This document shows, one piece after another, positions 1 to 6,271 of a stretch of DNA of 11,459 bases. The position numbers and the translations under genes are program-made. The DNA comes from Chloroflexota bacterium (lineage in GTDB: Bacteria > Chloroflexota > Anaerolineae > 4572-78 > J111): positions 1-11,459 of the forward strand of contig RFJV01000356.1 in assembly GCA_003694775.1 (NCBI GenBank). Direction: 5' to 3'. How positions within the stretch are numbered: the stretch's first letter is position 1; each line of letters starts with the position of its first letter. The notes beneath the pieces are model-generated. The model was not told where the DNA came from. It searched no databases and saw nothing but the letters and a program-made list of their open reading frames with translations.

Positions 1-1375
1 CCAGCAGAATGGGCACGGCCTGGGCCGCGGGGTAGAGAATGTGCCGGCCCTGCCCGGTTTCCGGGACGTTGCGGGTCAAAAAGAAGCGCAGAATGGGGAA
101 GGGGAACAGGAGGGCCACGGTCAGGGCCAGCAGGCCCAGGATGAGCCGGGTCTGGCTGTCGGCGGCGCGCCAGAGCCGCCACAGGCCGGCCAGGGCCAGC
201 AGACAGAAGACCAGCACCAGCAGGTAGGCCCACGGAAAGAGCGGGTCGTGCTCCAGTACGGGCACGCCCCAATAGGTCTGGAACAGGTAGACCAGCCAGT
301 CCCAAAATGTGCCGGGTTCGATGGCCGCGGGCCGTTCCGGCGCGGTGAACTCCGCGCCGGTGAGGAAGGCAAAAACCCGGCGCATGCTCACATCGGGGCC
401 GGAGGCCAGCCAGGGATGGAGCAGGCCGTAGAACCAGCCTTCTTCGCGGACGGTGTTGAAATAGTAGGCCGTCCAGCCGAACCACCAGCTCGCGCCGAGT
501 ACGGTTGCCAGCCAGGCCGCGGCCAGCCGGCCAGCGGCCTTTGTCCAGCGCCAGCCGGCCTGCCGGGCACGCCAGACCACCAGCGGCACAAAAAGCAGGG
601 GAAACAGGCCGGTGCTGTACTTGGTGGCAATAGAAAGCCCGACCAGCAGACCGGCCAGGGCGTACAGCCAGCCGCGGTCATCTCCGCGGGCCAGGCGGAG
701 CAGAAGCCACAGGAACAGGGCAGAGAGAAGCACCAGCAGGGAATCATCGCTGAGCATCGCCGAGGTGAACAGGAAGCGAGGGGTCAGGGCCAGCAGGGCC
801 GTGACCAGGGTGGCGAAGCCGCCGGCAGAGAGGCGGGGCCGGACGAAATGACCGCGGAGGAGCGACCACAGCTCGCGGGCGGTCAGCCAGACAAAAAAGA
901 GGGCGGCGGTGGCGAACAGAATGGAGATAAAGCGGCCAATGTGCCAGGCCAGAATGCCATCCTGCCAGGGCCAGTTGGCGTCTTCGGTGTAGATGATGAG
1001 GCGGGGATAAAAAATTTGCCCGACCAGCCGGCGGCGGGGCGACTCCCCCACGTCCTTGAGATGGGGGCGGGTGGTGTCGATGCCCAGACCGCGCACCGTC
1101 CAGCCGACCAGCAGGTGATACAGCGGCGGCCAGTCGGAGCGGTACCAGGCCTGCTCCCGTTCGGCCGGGTTGGTAGGCAGGCGTCCGCTCTGGGCGATGA
1201 AAGCCAGGTAGCGGTAGTGGGCCAGTTCGTCTTCGCCCTGGGTGATGGGAACGATGATGCTGTGGAGGGTCGCCAGGATGACGAAGAGGGTCAGCACAGC
1301 GAGCAGACCTCTCCGGGCAGAAAAACGCAGAAACGGATTTTCAGAAAGCGCGAGGCGGTTCGTCCGGGTGTCCAT
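1..1375 (-). CDS. GT39/DUF2142-like membrane glycosyltransferase, 3' end outside window
   Basis: A polytopic inner-membrane protein of GT-C type, probably transferring a sugar from a polyprenyl-phosphate carrier. The frame is open from the ATG at 1373-1375 to the window edge (458 codons seen, no stop). After a short basic N-terminus comes a first membrane helix (about residues 23-43). The loop motif QGEDELAHYRYL follows, with acidic D49/E50 and H53 where GT-C enzymes carry their catalytic acidic residue. Next is a DWPPLYHLL motif typical of GT39-like proteins, then several Leu/Ala/Trp-rich helices. Near the left edge is GQGRHILYPAAQAVPILL, resembling the late-loop GRYL-P motif of the family. 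It lies 40 bases after the MBL-STAS gene on the same strand and may be cotranscribed. No Shine-Dalgarno precedes the ATG, and no in-frame ATG lies between the two genes. Family is known by motif only; donor and acceptor are unknown. Confidence 0.8.
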   Translation of the reverse strand, partial: MDTRTNRLALSENPFLRFSARRGLLAVLTLFVILATLHSIIVPITQGEDELAHYRYLAFIAQSGRLPTNPAEREQAWYRSDWPPLYHLLVGWTVRGLGIDTTRPHLKDVGESPRRRLVGQIFYPRLIIYTEDANWPWQDGILAWHIGRFISILFATAALFFVWLTARELWSLLRGHFVRPRLSAGGFATLVTALLALTPRFLFTSAMLSDDSLLVLLSALFLWLLLRLARGDDRGWLYALAGLLVGLSIATKYSTGLFPLLFVPLVVWRARQAGWRWTKAAGRLAAAWLATVLGASWWFGWTAYYFNTVREEGWFYGLLHPWLASGPDVSMRRVFAFLTGAEFTAPERPAAIEPGTFWDWLVYLFQTYWGVPVLEHDPLFPWAYLLVLVFCLLALAGLWRLWRAADSQTRLILGLLALTVALLFPFPILRFFLTRNVPETGQGRHILYPAAQAVPILL

Positions 1376-1415
1376 AGAGACGTATTTTAGCCAGAAGGGG
1401 GAATTCGGGCTAATT

Positions 1416-2756
1416 TCAGCCGGAGTTCGCCAGGGCGGAGGAGTTCAGGGCGCTGAGGGCGGCCTCTTTTGACTCGTAGATGGCGAAGAAGTCAGTAGTG
1501 CCGGAAATTTCCAGCACCCGGTGGATTCTAGAGGGCAGGCCCACCAGGGCCAGGGTCAGCACCTGGGTGCGGGCGTCGACCATGGCCCGGATTCCGGCAA
1601 TGGTCAGTTCGCTGAGACTGCTCATATCCAGGACGACCTTGTCGGCATTGTATTTTTGGACTGCGGTCAGCAGGTGCTTTCTGAACTTTTCGGTAACGTG
1701 CGGGCTGAATTTGCCGGACAGGCGGATGAAGACAATCCCCTCTTCCAGATAGTCATCAATGAAGAAATCGGTGTTGGGTTCTGATGCGCCCAGGGTCAAC
1801 GCCAGGCCTTCCTGGGCCACCATCACCTCCGGGTACGGTGCGTCTCCCAGATACTCCTGCGTTTCCTGGAGGACACGGGAAATTTCCTCATCGGTGTTGG
1901 TGGGGTCATGGTGGAAGAGGAGGAGTTTTTTCACCCCGGCAGAGCGGGCAATATCGGCTCCAATCAGGGCCGAGCTGTGCCCCCAGTCTTCCTTGATGAA
2001 AGACTCGCGCACAGAGAACATCGCATCGAACACCAGGACGTCGGCATTGGCATAAAAATCCCGGAAGCGGCGGGTCTCGGCATAGTCCAGACGGGCATAC
2101 TCGCCGTCCGTGGCAATTACCACCACCGCGTCATCGCCTTCAACGCGGTAGGCAAATGCCCTGCCAGGATGGTAAAGCTCCGTGTTGGTAATATAGGCCC
2201 CGCTCACCTCCACCGTCTGCCCGACTTCCAATTGGTGGAAGTTCAGCACCGCCGCAAACTGGTCGAACTGCAGAGGAAATGTTTCGTACTGCATCTGGCG
2301 GGCAAGGACTTCGGGGACGTAATCGTGGATATAATAAATATCAAACACGTTGCCGGCCACGTTCATCGGCCTGAAGAACGGCAGTCCCTGGATGTGGTCC
2401 CAGTGCATATGGGTAAAGAACAGATAAGCGTGTCCCTGACCGCTGTAAAACCGGTACTTCTGGGCCCATTCGCTGTTCCTGTCCATCAAGGCCTCGGCAA
2501 GCTCCCGGATGCCGGAACCCGCGTCGAAGATAATCAGGGTGTCATCGAGTTCAACGGTGATGCAGGTGGTATTCCCTCCAACCGTGCTTCCCAGAAACGA
2601 CAGACTATCGACAAACTGCCGGACAGCATCGGGGTTGGACAAATCAACGTTCTGGCGACCCGCAAGCAGGAGGGCGTCGACAATTTTCTGCTGTATCTGG
2701 TCCGGTCGGGTTGGACTGGGGATGGAGCCGCGCACACCCCAGAATTTTAACTGCAT
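1416..2756 (-). CDS. MBL-fold metallo-hydrolase fused to a C-terminal STAS domain
   Basis: 446 aa, probably cytosolic. Residues 1-320 form a metallo-beta-lactamase fold that opens MQLKFWGVRGSIPSP, as in PhnP/cyclic-phosphodiesterase-like and RNase Z-like hydrolases. Metal ligands are visible: THMHWDH (H116, H118, D120, H121), H196, D217 in ATDGEY, and H282/H283. H260 (WGHSS) may be another active-site residue. Residues 330-437 resemble a STAS (anti-sigma-factor antagonist) domain: IVFIRLSGKF, then VVLDMSSLSELTIAGIRAM. Where SpoIIAA-type proteins have DSSG with the phospho-serine, this one has TIAG, so canonical serine phosphorylation looks lost. The ATG is supported by GAGAGGA at 2762-2768, 5 bases upstream. 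A promoter candidate lies at 2891-2919. The substrate is unknown. A phosphodiester-cleaving role is inference; the two-domain reading is fairly secure. Confidence 0.87.
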   Translation of the reverse strand: MQLKFWGVRGSIPSPTRPDQIQQKIVDALLLAGRQNVDLSNPDAVRQFVDSLSFLGSTVGGNTTCITVELDDTLIIFDAGSGIRELAEALMDRNSEWAQKYRFYSGQGHAYLFFTHMHWDHIQGLPFFRPMNVAGNVFDIYYIHDYVPEVLARQMQYETFPLQFDQFAAVLNFHQLEVGQTVEVSGAYITNTELYHPGRAFAYRVEGDDAVVVIATDGEYARLDYAETRRFRDFYANADVLVFDAMFSVRESFIKEDWGHSSALIGADIARSAGVKKLLLFHHDPTNTDEEISRVLQETQEYLGDAPYPEVMVAQEGLALTLGASEPNTDFFIDDYLEEGIVFIRLSGKFSPHVTEKFRKHLLTAVQKYNADKVVLDMSSLSELTIAGIRAMVDARTQVLTLALVGLPSRIHRVLEISGTTDFFAIYESKEAALSALNSSALANSG

Positions 2757-2761
2757 AGCTG

Positions 2762-2768
2762 TCCTCTC
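2762..2768 (-). promoter_or_regulatory. Shine-Dalgarno of the MBL-STAS gene
   Basis: GAGAGGA on the minus strand, 5 bases before the ATG at 2754-2756. It fixes the start of this gene. Confidence 0.6.
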
Positions 2769-2890
2769 AATATCAGGATTGAAGACAAGATAAATTCGTC
2801 AGGCAAGGCCAGTGCTGGATTGCTGGATGTCCCTTCTTTTGAACGCCCAATCCCTGGAGAGGTAGAAGGCCCAACCCTTCTCTTTCAATA

Positions 2891-2919
2891 ACCTTAGCAC
2901 AGTCCGGCAAGATTGACAA
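2891..2919 (-). promoter_or_regulatory. Candidate sigma70-type promoter for MBL-STAS
   Basis: On the minus strand TTGTCA (2914-2919) is separated by exactly 17 bases from TAAGGT (2891-2896), which is preceded by TGC, an extended -10 feature. The start point would fall near 2884, giving a leader of about 128 nt. Just downstream is a small hairpin, AGAAGG / CCTTCT with a 6-nt loop (2864-2881). The match is by eye; the -10 agrees with consensus only at its key positions. Confidence 0.4.
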
Positions 2920-2941
2920 TAGGCAATTAGGACCTGTCGCT

Positions 2942-4159
2942 CTACGTATGGTATTCGGCGTTGATTTCCACGTACCGGTACGACAGGTCGCACGTCCACA
3001 CGGTTGCCGAACCGTTTCCTAGCCCCAAATCGACCTGCACGCTCACTTCGGTCTGCTGGCTCAGCCAGCGGGAGACGGCTGGTGCATCAAAGGCAACCGG
3101 TTCGCCAGATTGAACCAGCAGAAAATCCCCCAGACGCAGGGAAACCCGCGCCGGGTCAACCTGGATGCCGCTCCGGCCCACCGCGGCCAGCACCCGGCCC
3201 CAATTGGGGTCGTTGCCGAAGAGGGCCGTTTTGACCAGCGGCGACGTCGCCACCGTTTTGGCCGCGGCTTCGGCCTCGGCAGGGGAAGCCGCGCCCAGCA
3301 CCTGAACTTCCACCAGCTTGGTAGCGCCTTCGCCGTCGCGGGCGATGGCCCGCGCCAGGTCGGTGCAGACGCCGGTCAGGGCCTGCTCAAATTCTGCCAG
3401 TGCCGGCGTATCCGGCAAGAGGGTCTCCCCGCCGGCGGCGCCGTTGGCCAGGATGACGACCGTATCATTGGTGCTGGTGTCGCCGTCCACTGTGATGCGG
3501 TTGAAGGTCTGGCTGACCACCCGGCGAAGCGTGTCGGCCAAAACCGGCGGGGCAATGACCGCGTCGGTCACCAGCACGGCCAGCATCGTCGCCATATTGG
3601 GGTGAATCATCCCGCTACCTTTGGCGATACCGCCGATGCTGACCTGCCGCCCGCCAATGCCGACCTGCCGGAAGGCCTGTTTGGGCACCAGGTCGGTGGT
3701 CATGATGGCCTGGGCCGCGTTCAGCCCGCGCTCGCCGGCCTCGGACTGAACCGCCTCCCAGGCCAGGGCAATGCCGCGGCGAACCCTGTCCATCGGCAGA
3801 TGGTGGCCGATAACACCGGTGCTCATCACAAAGACGCTGTCCGGGGGCAGGTGGCCGGTTGTTTCGGCCAGCCGGGCCATCGCTTCGGCATCTCGCAGGC
3901 CCTGTTCGCCGGTCACAGCATTGGCATTTCCGGCATTGACCAGCACTGCCCTCAGCCGCCCACCGTTCCGGCGCAGAAGGGCCGTATCGTACAGCACCGG
4001 CGCGGCCTTGAAGGCATTGGTCGTAAACACTGCCGCGGCAGAACAGTCCCGGTCGGCAAGCACCAGGGCCAGGTCGGGCTGTCCAGATTGTTTCAGGCCG
4101 CAGGCAACGCCCACAGCCTTGAAGCCGGGAACACGGGTAAGAGGGGAAATCGTTTCCAT
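2942..4159 (-). CDS. argJ: Bifunctional ornithine acetyltransferase / N-acetylglutamate synthase
   Basis: 405 aa from the ATG at 4157-4159, the usual ArgJ length. ArgJ transfers acetyl from N-acetylornithine to glutamate in the cyclic arginine pathway; bifunctional forms also use acetyl-CoA. The precursor self-cleaves before a threonine that becomes the N-terminal nucleophile of the beta chain. Here that is A190/T191 in KGSGMIHPNMATMLAVLVTDA (residues 180-200). Other hallmarks are PGFKAVGVACG (11-21), VNAGNANAVTG (74-84), MSTGVIG (112-118), the GDTSTNDTV stretch, FGNDPNWGRV and the C-terminal DLSYRYVEINAEYHT. An in-frame GTG at 4184-4186 would add nine residues. It is disfavoured because a strong promoter places transcription start at about 4186 and its GGAG lies only 2 bases away. 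No other arg gene is in the window. Bifunctionality cannot be settled from sequence. Confidence 0.96.
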   Translation of the reverse strand: METISPLTRVPGFKAVGVACGLKQSGQPDLALVLADRDCSAAAVFTTNAFKAAPVLYDTALLRRNGGRLRAVLVNAGNANAVTGEQGLRDAEAMARLAETTGHLPPDSVFVMSTGVIGHHLPMDRVRRGIALAWEAVQSEAGERGLNAAQAIMTTDLVPKQAFRQVGIGGRQVSIGGIAKGSGMIHPNMATMLAVLVTDAVIAPPVLADTLRRVVSQTFNRITVDGDTSTNDTVVILANGAAGGETLLPDTPALAEFEQALTGVCTDLARAIARDGEGATKLVEVQVLGAASPAEAEAAAKTVATSPLVKTALFGNDPNWGRVLAAVGRSGIQVDPARVSLRLGDFLLVQSGEPVAFDAPAVSRWLSQQTEVSVQVDLGLGNGSATVWTCDLSYRYVEINAEYHT

Positions 4160-4165
4160 GTTCAA

Positions 4166-4175
4166 GGAGTACTCC
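4166..4175. repeat. 10-bp perfect palindrome in the argJ leader
   Basis: GGAGTACTCC, perfectly self-complementary, lies 6 bases upstream of the argJ ATG at 4157-4159. Its GGAG half is the only Shine-Dalgarno-like sequence there, at a long 12-base spacing. It could be an operator or mere chance; arginine-repressor ARG boxes look different. Confidence 0.3.
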
Positions 4176-4192
4176 AATTTAGCCACTGCTCC

Positions 4193-4221
4193 ATTATACC
4201 GGTTTGTGATATAAAAATCAA
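4193..4221 (-). promoter_or_regulatory. Strong sigma70-type promoter for argJ
   Basis: On the minus strand a perfect TATAAT (4193-4198) lies 17 bases downstream of TTGATT (4216-4221), in an AT-rich spacer and flank. Transcription should start near 4186. argJ therefore has its own promoter although it follows the parB-like gene in the same direction. Confidence 0.65.
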
Positions 4222-4258
4222 TCTCTTTTTACAATTTGTGCCCGTCAATCAAGGATTT

Positions 4259-4283
4259 GTCCGGAATTTCAGGCATTCTGGAC
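4259..4283 (-). repeat. 25-nt imperfect hairpin, copy 1 of a dispersed repeat
   Basis: On the minus strand, 9-bp arms GTCCAGAAT and ATTCCGGAC (one A/C mismatch) enclose a 7-nt loop. It starts 6 bases after the stop codon of the parB-like gene. No T-run follows, so it is a poor intrinsic terminator on its own. The same 25-mer occurs at 11400-11424 on the plus strand with 22 of 25 bases identical and the same mismatched pair. Confidence 0.7.
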
Positions 4284-4289
4284 AGCCCC

Positions 4290-5285
4290 TCAATCAATCA
4301 GCTTCATCTGGCGGGCCATTTCTGCCGACAGCACCAGGGCCGACCGCTGGTAGTCGGGCAGGGAAGTTTCCGGCACGCCGTAGATGGCTCCTTCGGCCAG
4401 CAGAAGCGTTACCGGGACGGTATACGGTTTGCCGTCTACGTAGATAATCACCTCGATGGGTACACCGCCGGTATCCAGCCGGGCAAATTTGAGTGTATGC
4501 TGGCTTGTCCCGCCCGAATACTCCCGCACGCGGGCCAGGGCCTGCGGGTCTGGCGGCTCCAGCCCGGTGATGATGGGGCCGGCGGCCTCGTATTCTTCGT
4601 CGTCGCCGTCTTCGCTGATGTCGTAGCCGCCGTCGCGGGCCGGCTTCTCCGGCGACAGCAGGTCATCCGGTGGCCGGACGCCGGGTTTTTCCCGGTTGGC
4701 CTTTTCCGCGGCCTCCACCTCGTCGAAGAAATCGGGGGTGTTGCCCAATAAAGAGTCTGATTTACCCTCGGTCTGGATACGGTTGTACTCGCGGGGAACC
4801 GTTCCGCCCCCTTTGCGCTCAAAGCGGTCGAGCACGGGTATTTTGCCCCCGGCTTCCAGCTCCTCCCGTATCCGGGCGACCGTCTGGGGACTGCATCCGG
4901 CCTCTTCGGCAATCCAGGAGTTGCTTCGGGTGTACCGCCGGCGGACGATTTCGGCGATGGCCCGCTTCCGCTGAAGCTTGGTCAGGGGCAGGGGGTGGGG
5001 CAGGTTGGCGCTGAAAGCCCGCACCTCGGCATCCACCCGACTGCCTTCAAACAGCACCAGCTCCACGTCGTCGTACCCCTCCCGCCGGCGGGCCTCACAG
5101 CGATGCCGGCCATCCACCAGATACAGGTCGCCGCTGTCCGGGTCCTGCCAGCCCTCTACCGGCGGCAGGCGGTCCACCACTTCCTGGTAGCGCTGGACGG
5201 TCTCTTCATCGAGCGGGCGGACATTGAAGCCGTCCACCCCCATCTTTAGCTGGTTGAGCTTTACGGTTTTGATGCTTCGGGTCAC
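4290..5285 (-). CDS. ParB/Srx-fold N-terminal domain protein with HTH
   Basis: 331 aa. Residues 1-90 are a ParB-like nuclease/CTP-binding-type domain, with VDGRHRCEARRREG (57-70) in place of the G-E-R-R box of classical ParB. Residues 96-143 (PHPLPLTKLQRKRAIAEI onward, then SNSWIAEEAGCSPQTVARIR) are a helix-turn-helix. This order resembles StrR-type and phage/plasmid ParB-like regulators. Residues 145-240 are a charged, probably disordered linker with an acidic patch (DISEDGDDEEYEAA). The C-terminal 90 residues (around VPIEVIIYVDGKPYTVPVTL) look folded, but I do not recognise them. The start is a GTG fixed by GGAGGTGA 6 bases upstream. No parA or parS site is visible, so a chromosome-partition role is unlikely. 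DNA binding is a fair inference; its targets are unknown. Confidence 0.82.
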   Translation of the reverse strand: MTRSIKTVKLNQLKMGVDGFNVRPLDEETVQRYQEVVDRLPPVEGWQDPDSGDLYLVDGRHRCEARRREGYDDVELVLFEGSRVDAEVRAFSANLPHPLPLTKLQRKRAIAEIVRRRYTRSNSWIAEEAGCSPQTVARIREELEAGGKIPVLDRFERKGGGTVPREYNRIQTEGKSDSLLGNTPDFFDEVEAAEKANREKPGVRPPDDLLSPEKPARDGGYDISEDGDDEEYEAAGPIITGLEPPDPQALARVREYSGGTSQHTLKFARLDTGGVPIEVIIYVDGKPYTVPVTLLLAEGAIYGVPETSLPDYQRSALVLSAEMARQMKLID

Positions 5286-5291
5286 AGTGGG

Positions 5292-5299
5292 TCACCTCC
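5292..5299 (-). promoter_or_regulatory. Strong Shine-Dalgarno of the parB-like gene
   Basis: GGAGGTGA on the minus strand, 6 bases before the GTG at 5283-5285. The nearly complete anti-SD match settles this non-ATG start. An earlier in-frame or overlapping GTG is part of the SD itself. Confidence 0.75.
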
Positions 5300-5302
5300 A
5301 AA

Positions 5303-5373
5303 GGTAGTTGGTGAGTTTGGGAGTTGGTTAGTTTGAGAGTTGGTTAGTTGGGGAGTTGGGGAGTTTAGAGTTA
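5303..5373. repeat. 8-bp tandem array, GGKAGTTK type
   Basis: About nine degenerate 8-bp units in register: GGTAGTTG, GTGAGTTT, GGGAGTTG, GTTAGTTT, GAGAGTTG, GTTAGTTG, GGGAGTTG, GGGAGTTT, then a partial unit. It begins a few bases upstream of the parB-like Shine-Dalgarno, so it lies in that gene's leader or promoter region. Confidence 0.85.
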
Positions 5374-5375
5374 CC

Positions 5376-5438
5376 AATCTCCAATCTCTAATCCCCAATC
5401 TCTAATCTCCAATTCCTAATCCCCAATCCCCAATCTCA
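5376..5438. repeat. 7-bp tandem array, AATCYCC type
   Basis: Nine contiguous 7-bp units: AATCTCC, AATCTCT, AATCCCC, AATCTCT, AATCTCC, AATTCCT, AATCCCC, AATCCCC, AATCTCA. Read on the minus strand it is GGGGATT/GGAGATT, the same family as the array at 9475-9523. It overlaps the last codons and the stop (5416-5418) of the GT2 gene. With the 8-bp array it fills the whole gap between two genes. Confidence 0.9.
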
Positions 5439-6165
5439 ACCGCCACACGGTTTTTACGTAGTTGACTCCCCGGCGAAGGTAGCCCCAGATATCGGTGGCG
5501 GTTTTACTCTCGCCGGTTTCGCGGGGAACGCACAGATAGGGCAGTTCCCGGATGGTCCAGCCGCGGCGTTTGGCCCGGTACAGCAGGTCGATGCAGTATT
5601 CGCCGTAGTCTCCGCGCAGGTCGATGGTCTGGAAAATTTCTTTGCGGGCCAGGATGAAGCCGCTGGTGTAATCCTTGATAGACCAGTCCAGCACCAGGCC
5701 GGCAAACAGGTTAATCAGCCGCGACAGGAGCCGTCCGGTGAAGGAGTGGGCCACATCGCCGCCGCCGGGGACGTAGCGGGACCCCATCGCGATGCCCGCG
5801 CCGTCTGCCAGCGCGTCGGCCAGGCGAGGCCATTCCTCCGGCGGCATGCTCAGGTCGCAGTCCATCCAGCCGACCCACTCCCCGCGCGCCTCGCGGATGC
5901 CGCGCTGGATGGCGCTGGTCAGCCCGCTTTCCCCCACCCGCCGGACCAGCCGGACGCGGCGGTCCGCGGCGGCCTTTGCGGCGACCAGCTTCCACGTGCC
6001 GTCGGGGGAGTCGTCATCCACCACCACCACTTCCACCCCGCCGGGATAATCCCCCAACGCGGCCAGGGTGCGGTCAATCAGGGCCTCGATGTTGCCGGCC
6101 TCGTTGTAGGTCGGCAGAACGATGGAGATTTTTGGGGATTCAGCTTGACAATTTGAGTCTATCAT
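5416..6165 (-). CDS. GT2 glycosyltransferase, polyprenyl-phosphate mannose synthase (DPM1)-like
   Basis: 249 aa, cytosolic face. It probably transfers a hexose from a nucleotide sugar to polyprenyl phosphate, making the lipid-linked donor used by GT-C membrane enzymes such as those encoded nearby. Motifs in order: IVLPTYNE (15-22), VVVDDDSPDGTW (47-58), GLTSAIQRGI (81-90), the DxD metal site WMDCDLSMPPE (D102/D104), MGSRY (127-131), DYTSGF (165-170) and R215 with GESK (218-221), as in DPM1. No C-terminal membrane helices or GtrA-like domain follow, so it is the short soluble form. The ATG has AGGA 5 bases upstream (6171-6174). The last residues, LRLGIGD, and the TAG stop are encoded by a 7-bp tandem array, so the native C-terminus may have been altered. 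Mannose as the sugar is a family guess. Confidence 0.9.
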   Translation of the reverse strand: MIDSNCQAESPKISIVLPTYNEAGNIEALIDRTLAALGDYPGGVEVVVVDDDSPDGTWKLVAAKAAADRRVRLVRRVGESGLTSAIQRGIREARGEWVGWMDCDLSMPPEEWPRLADALADGAGIAMGSRYVPGGGDVAHSFTGRLLSRLINLFAGLVLDWSIKDYTSGFILARKEIFQTIDLRGDYGEYCIDLLYRAKRRGWTIRELPYLCVPRETGESKTATDIWGYLRRGVNYVKTVWRLRLGIGD

Positions 6166-6181
6166 TGTGTTCCTGTAAAAT
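6153..6181 (+). promoter_or_regulatory. Candidate promoter for the UPF0175 gene
   Basis: TTGAGT (6153-6158), 17-base spacer, TAAAAT (6176-6181) on the plus strand. The start would be near 6188, giving an 84-nt leader that contains the inverted repeat at 6198-6240. The -35 overlaps the 5' end of the divergent GT2 gene. Assigned by eye. Confidence 0.4.
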
Positions 6182-6197
6182 TAGGAAGAGGATTAAT

Positions 6198-6240
6198 TCA
6201 GGTACGGCACACGCTGGAAGTGTGCCGCACTTATACCTGA
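6198..6240. repeat. Two-tier inverted repeat between divergent genes
   Basis: Outer arms TCAGGTA (6198-6204) and TACCTGA (6234-6240) flank a perfect inner hairpin: CGGCACAC (6205-6212), 7-nt loop, GTGTGCCG (6220-6227). There is a 6-base bulge on one side only. It lies in the leaders predicted for both the GT2 gene and the UPF0175 gene, so it could fold in both transcripts or bind a dimeric regulator. Confidence 0.75.
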
Positions 6241-6259
6241 CACAGTTACCGGTATTCAA
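6230..6259 (-). promoter_or_regulatory. Candidate promoter for the GT2 gene
   Basis: On the minus strand TTGAAT (6254-6259), 18-base spacer, TATAAG (6230-6235). The start would be near 6223, giving a leader of about 58 nt. The -10 overlaps the outer arm of the inverted repeat at 6198-6240. Confidence 0.4.
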
Positions 6260-6271
6260 AGGACAAACATT

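Noticed and set aside
41..1390. 449-codon plus-strand open frame
   Set aside because: It is antisense to the minus-strand frame that encodes recognisable GT39-type motifs and helices; its own product is Gln/Gly/Pro/Arg-rich with no family features, as expected for a GC-rich shadow.
1908..2750. 280-codon plus-strand open frame
   Set aside because: Antisense to the MBL-STAS gene, whose metal ligands and Shine-Dalgarno support the other strand.
2799..2999. 66-codon minus-strand frame overlapping the argJ 3' end
   Set aside because: No Shine-Dalgarno, no recognisable motif, and it overlaps both argJ and the candidate MBL-STAS promoter.
4259..4283. Intrinsic terminator of the parB-like gene
   Set aside because: The hairpin is well placed after the stop, but the following bases AAATCC lack a T-run and the stem has a mismatch; kept as a repeat only.
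3110..4447. 445-codon plus-strand open frame
   Set aside because: Antisense to argJ, which carries all family motifs; the product is low-complexity.
5303..5438. CRISPR array
   Set aside because: The period is 7-8 bp with no spacers, so this is a simple tandem array.
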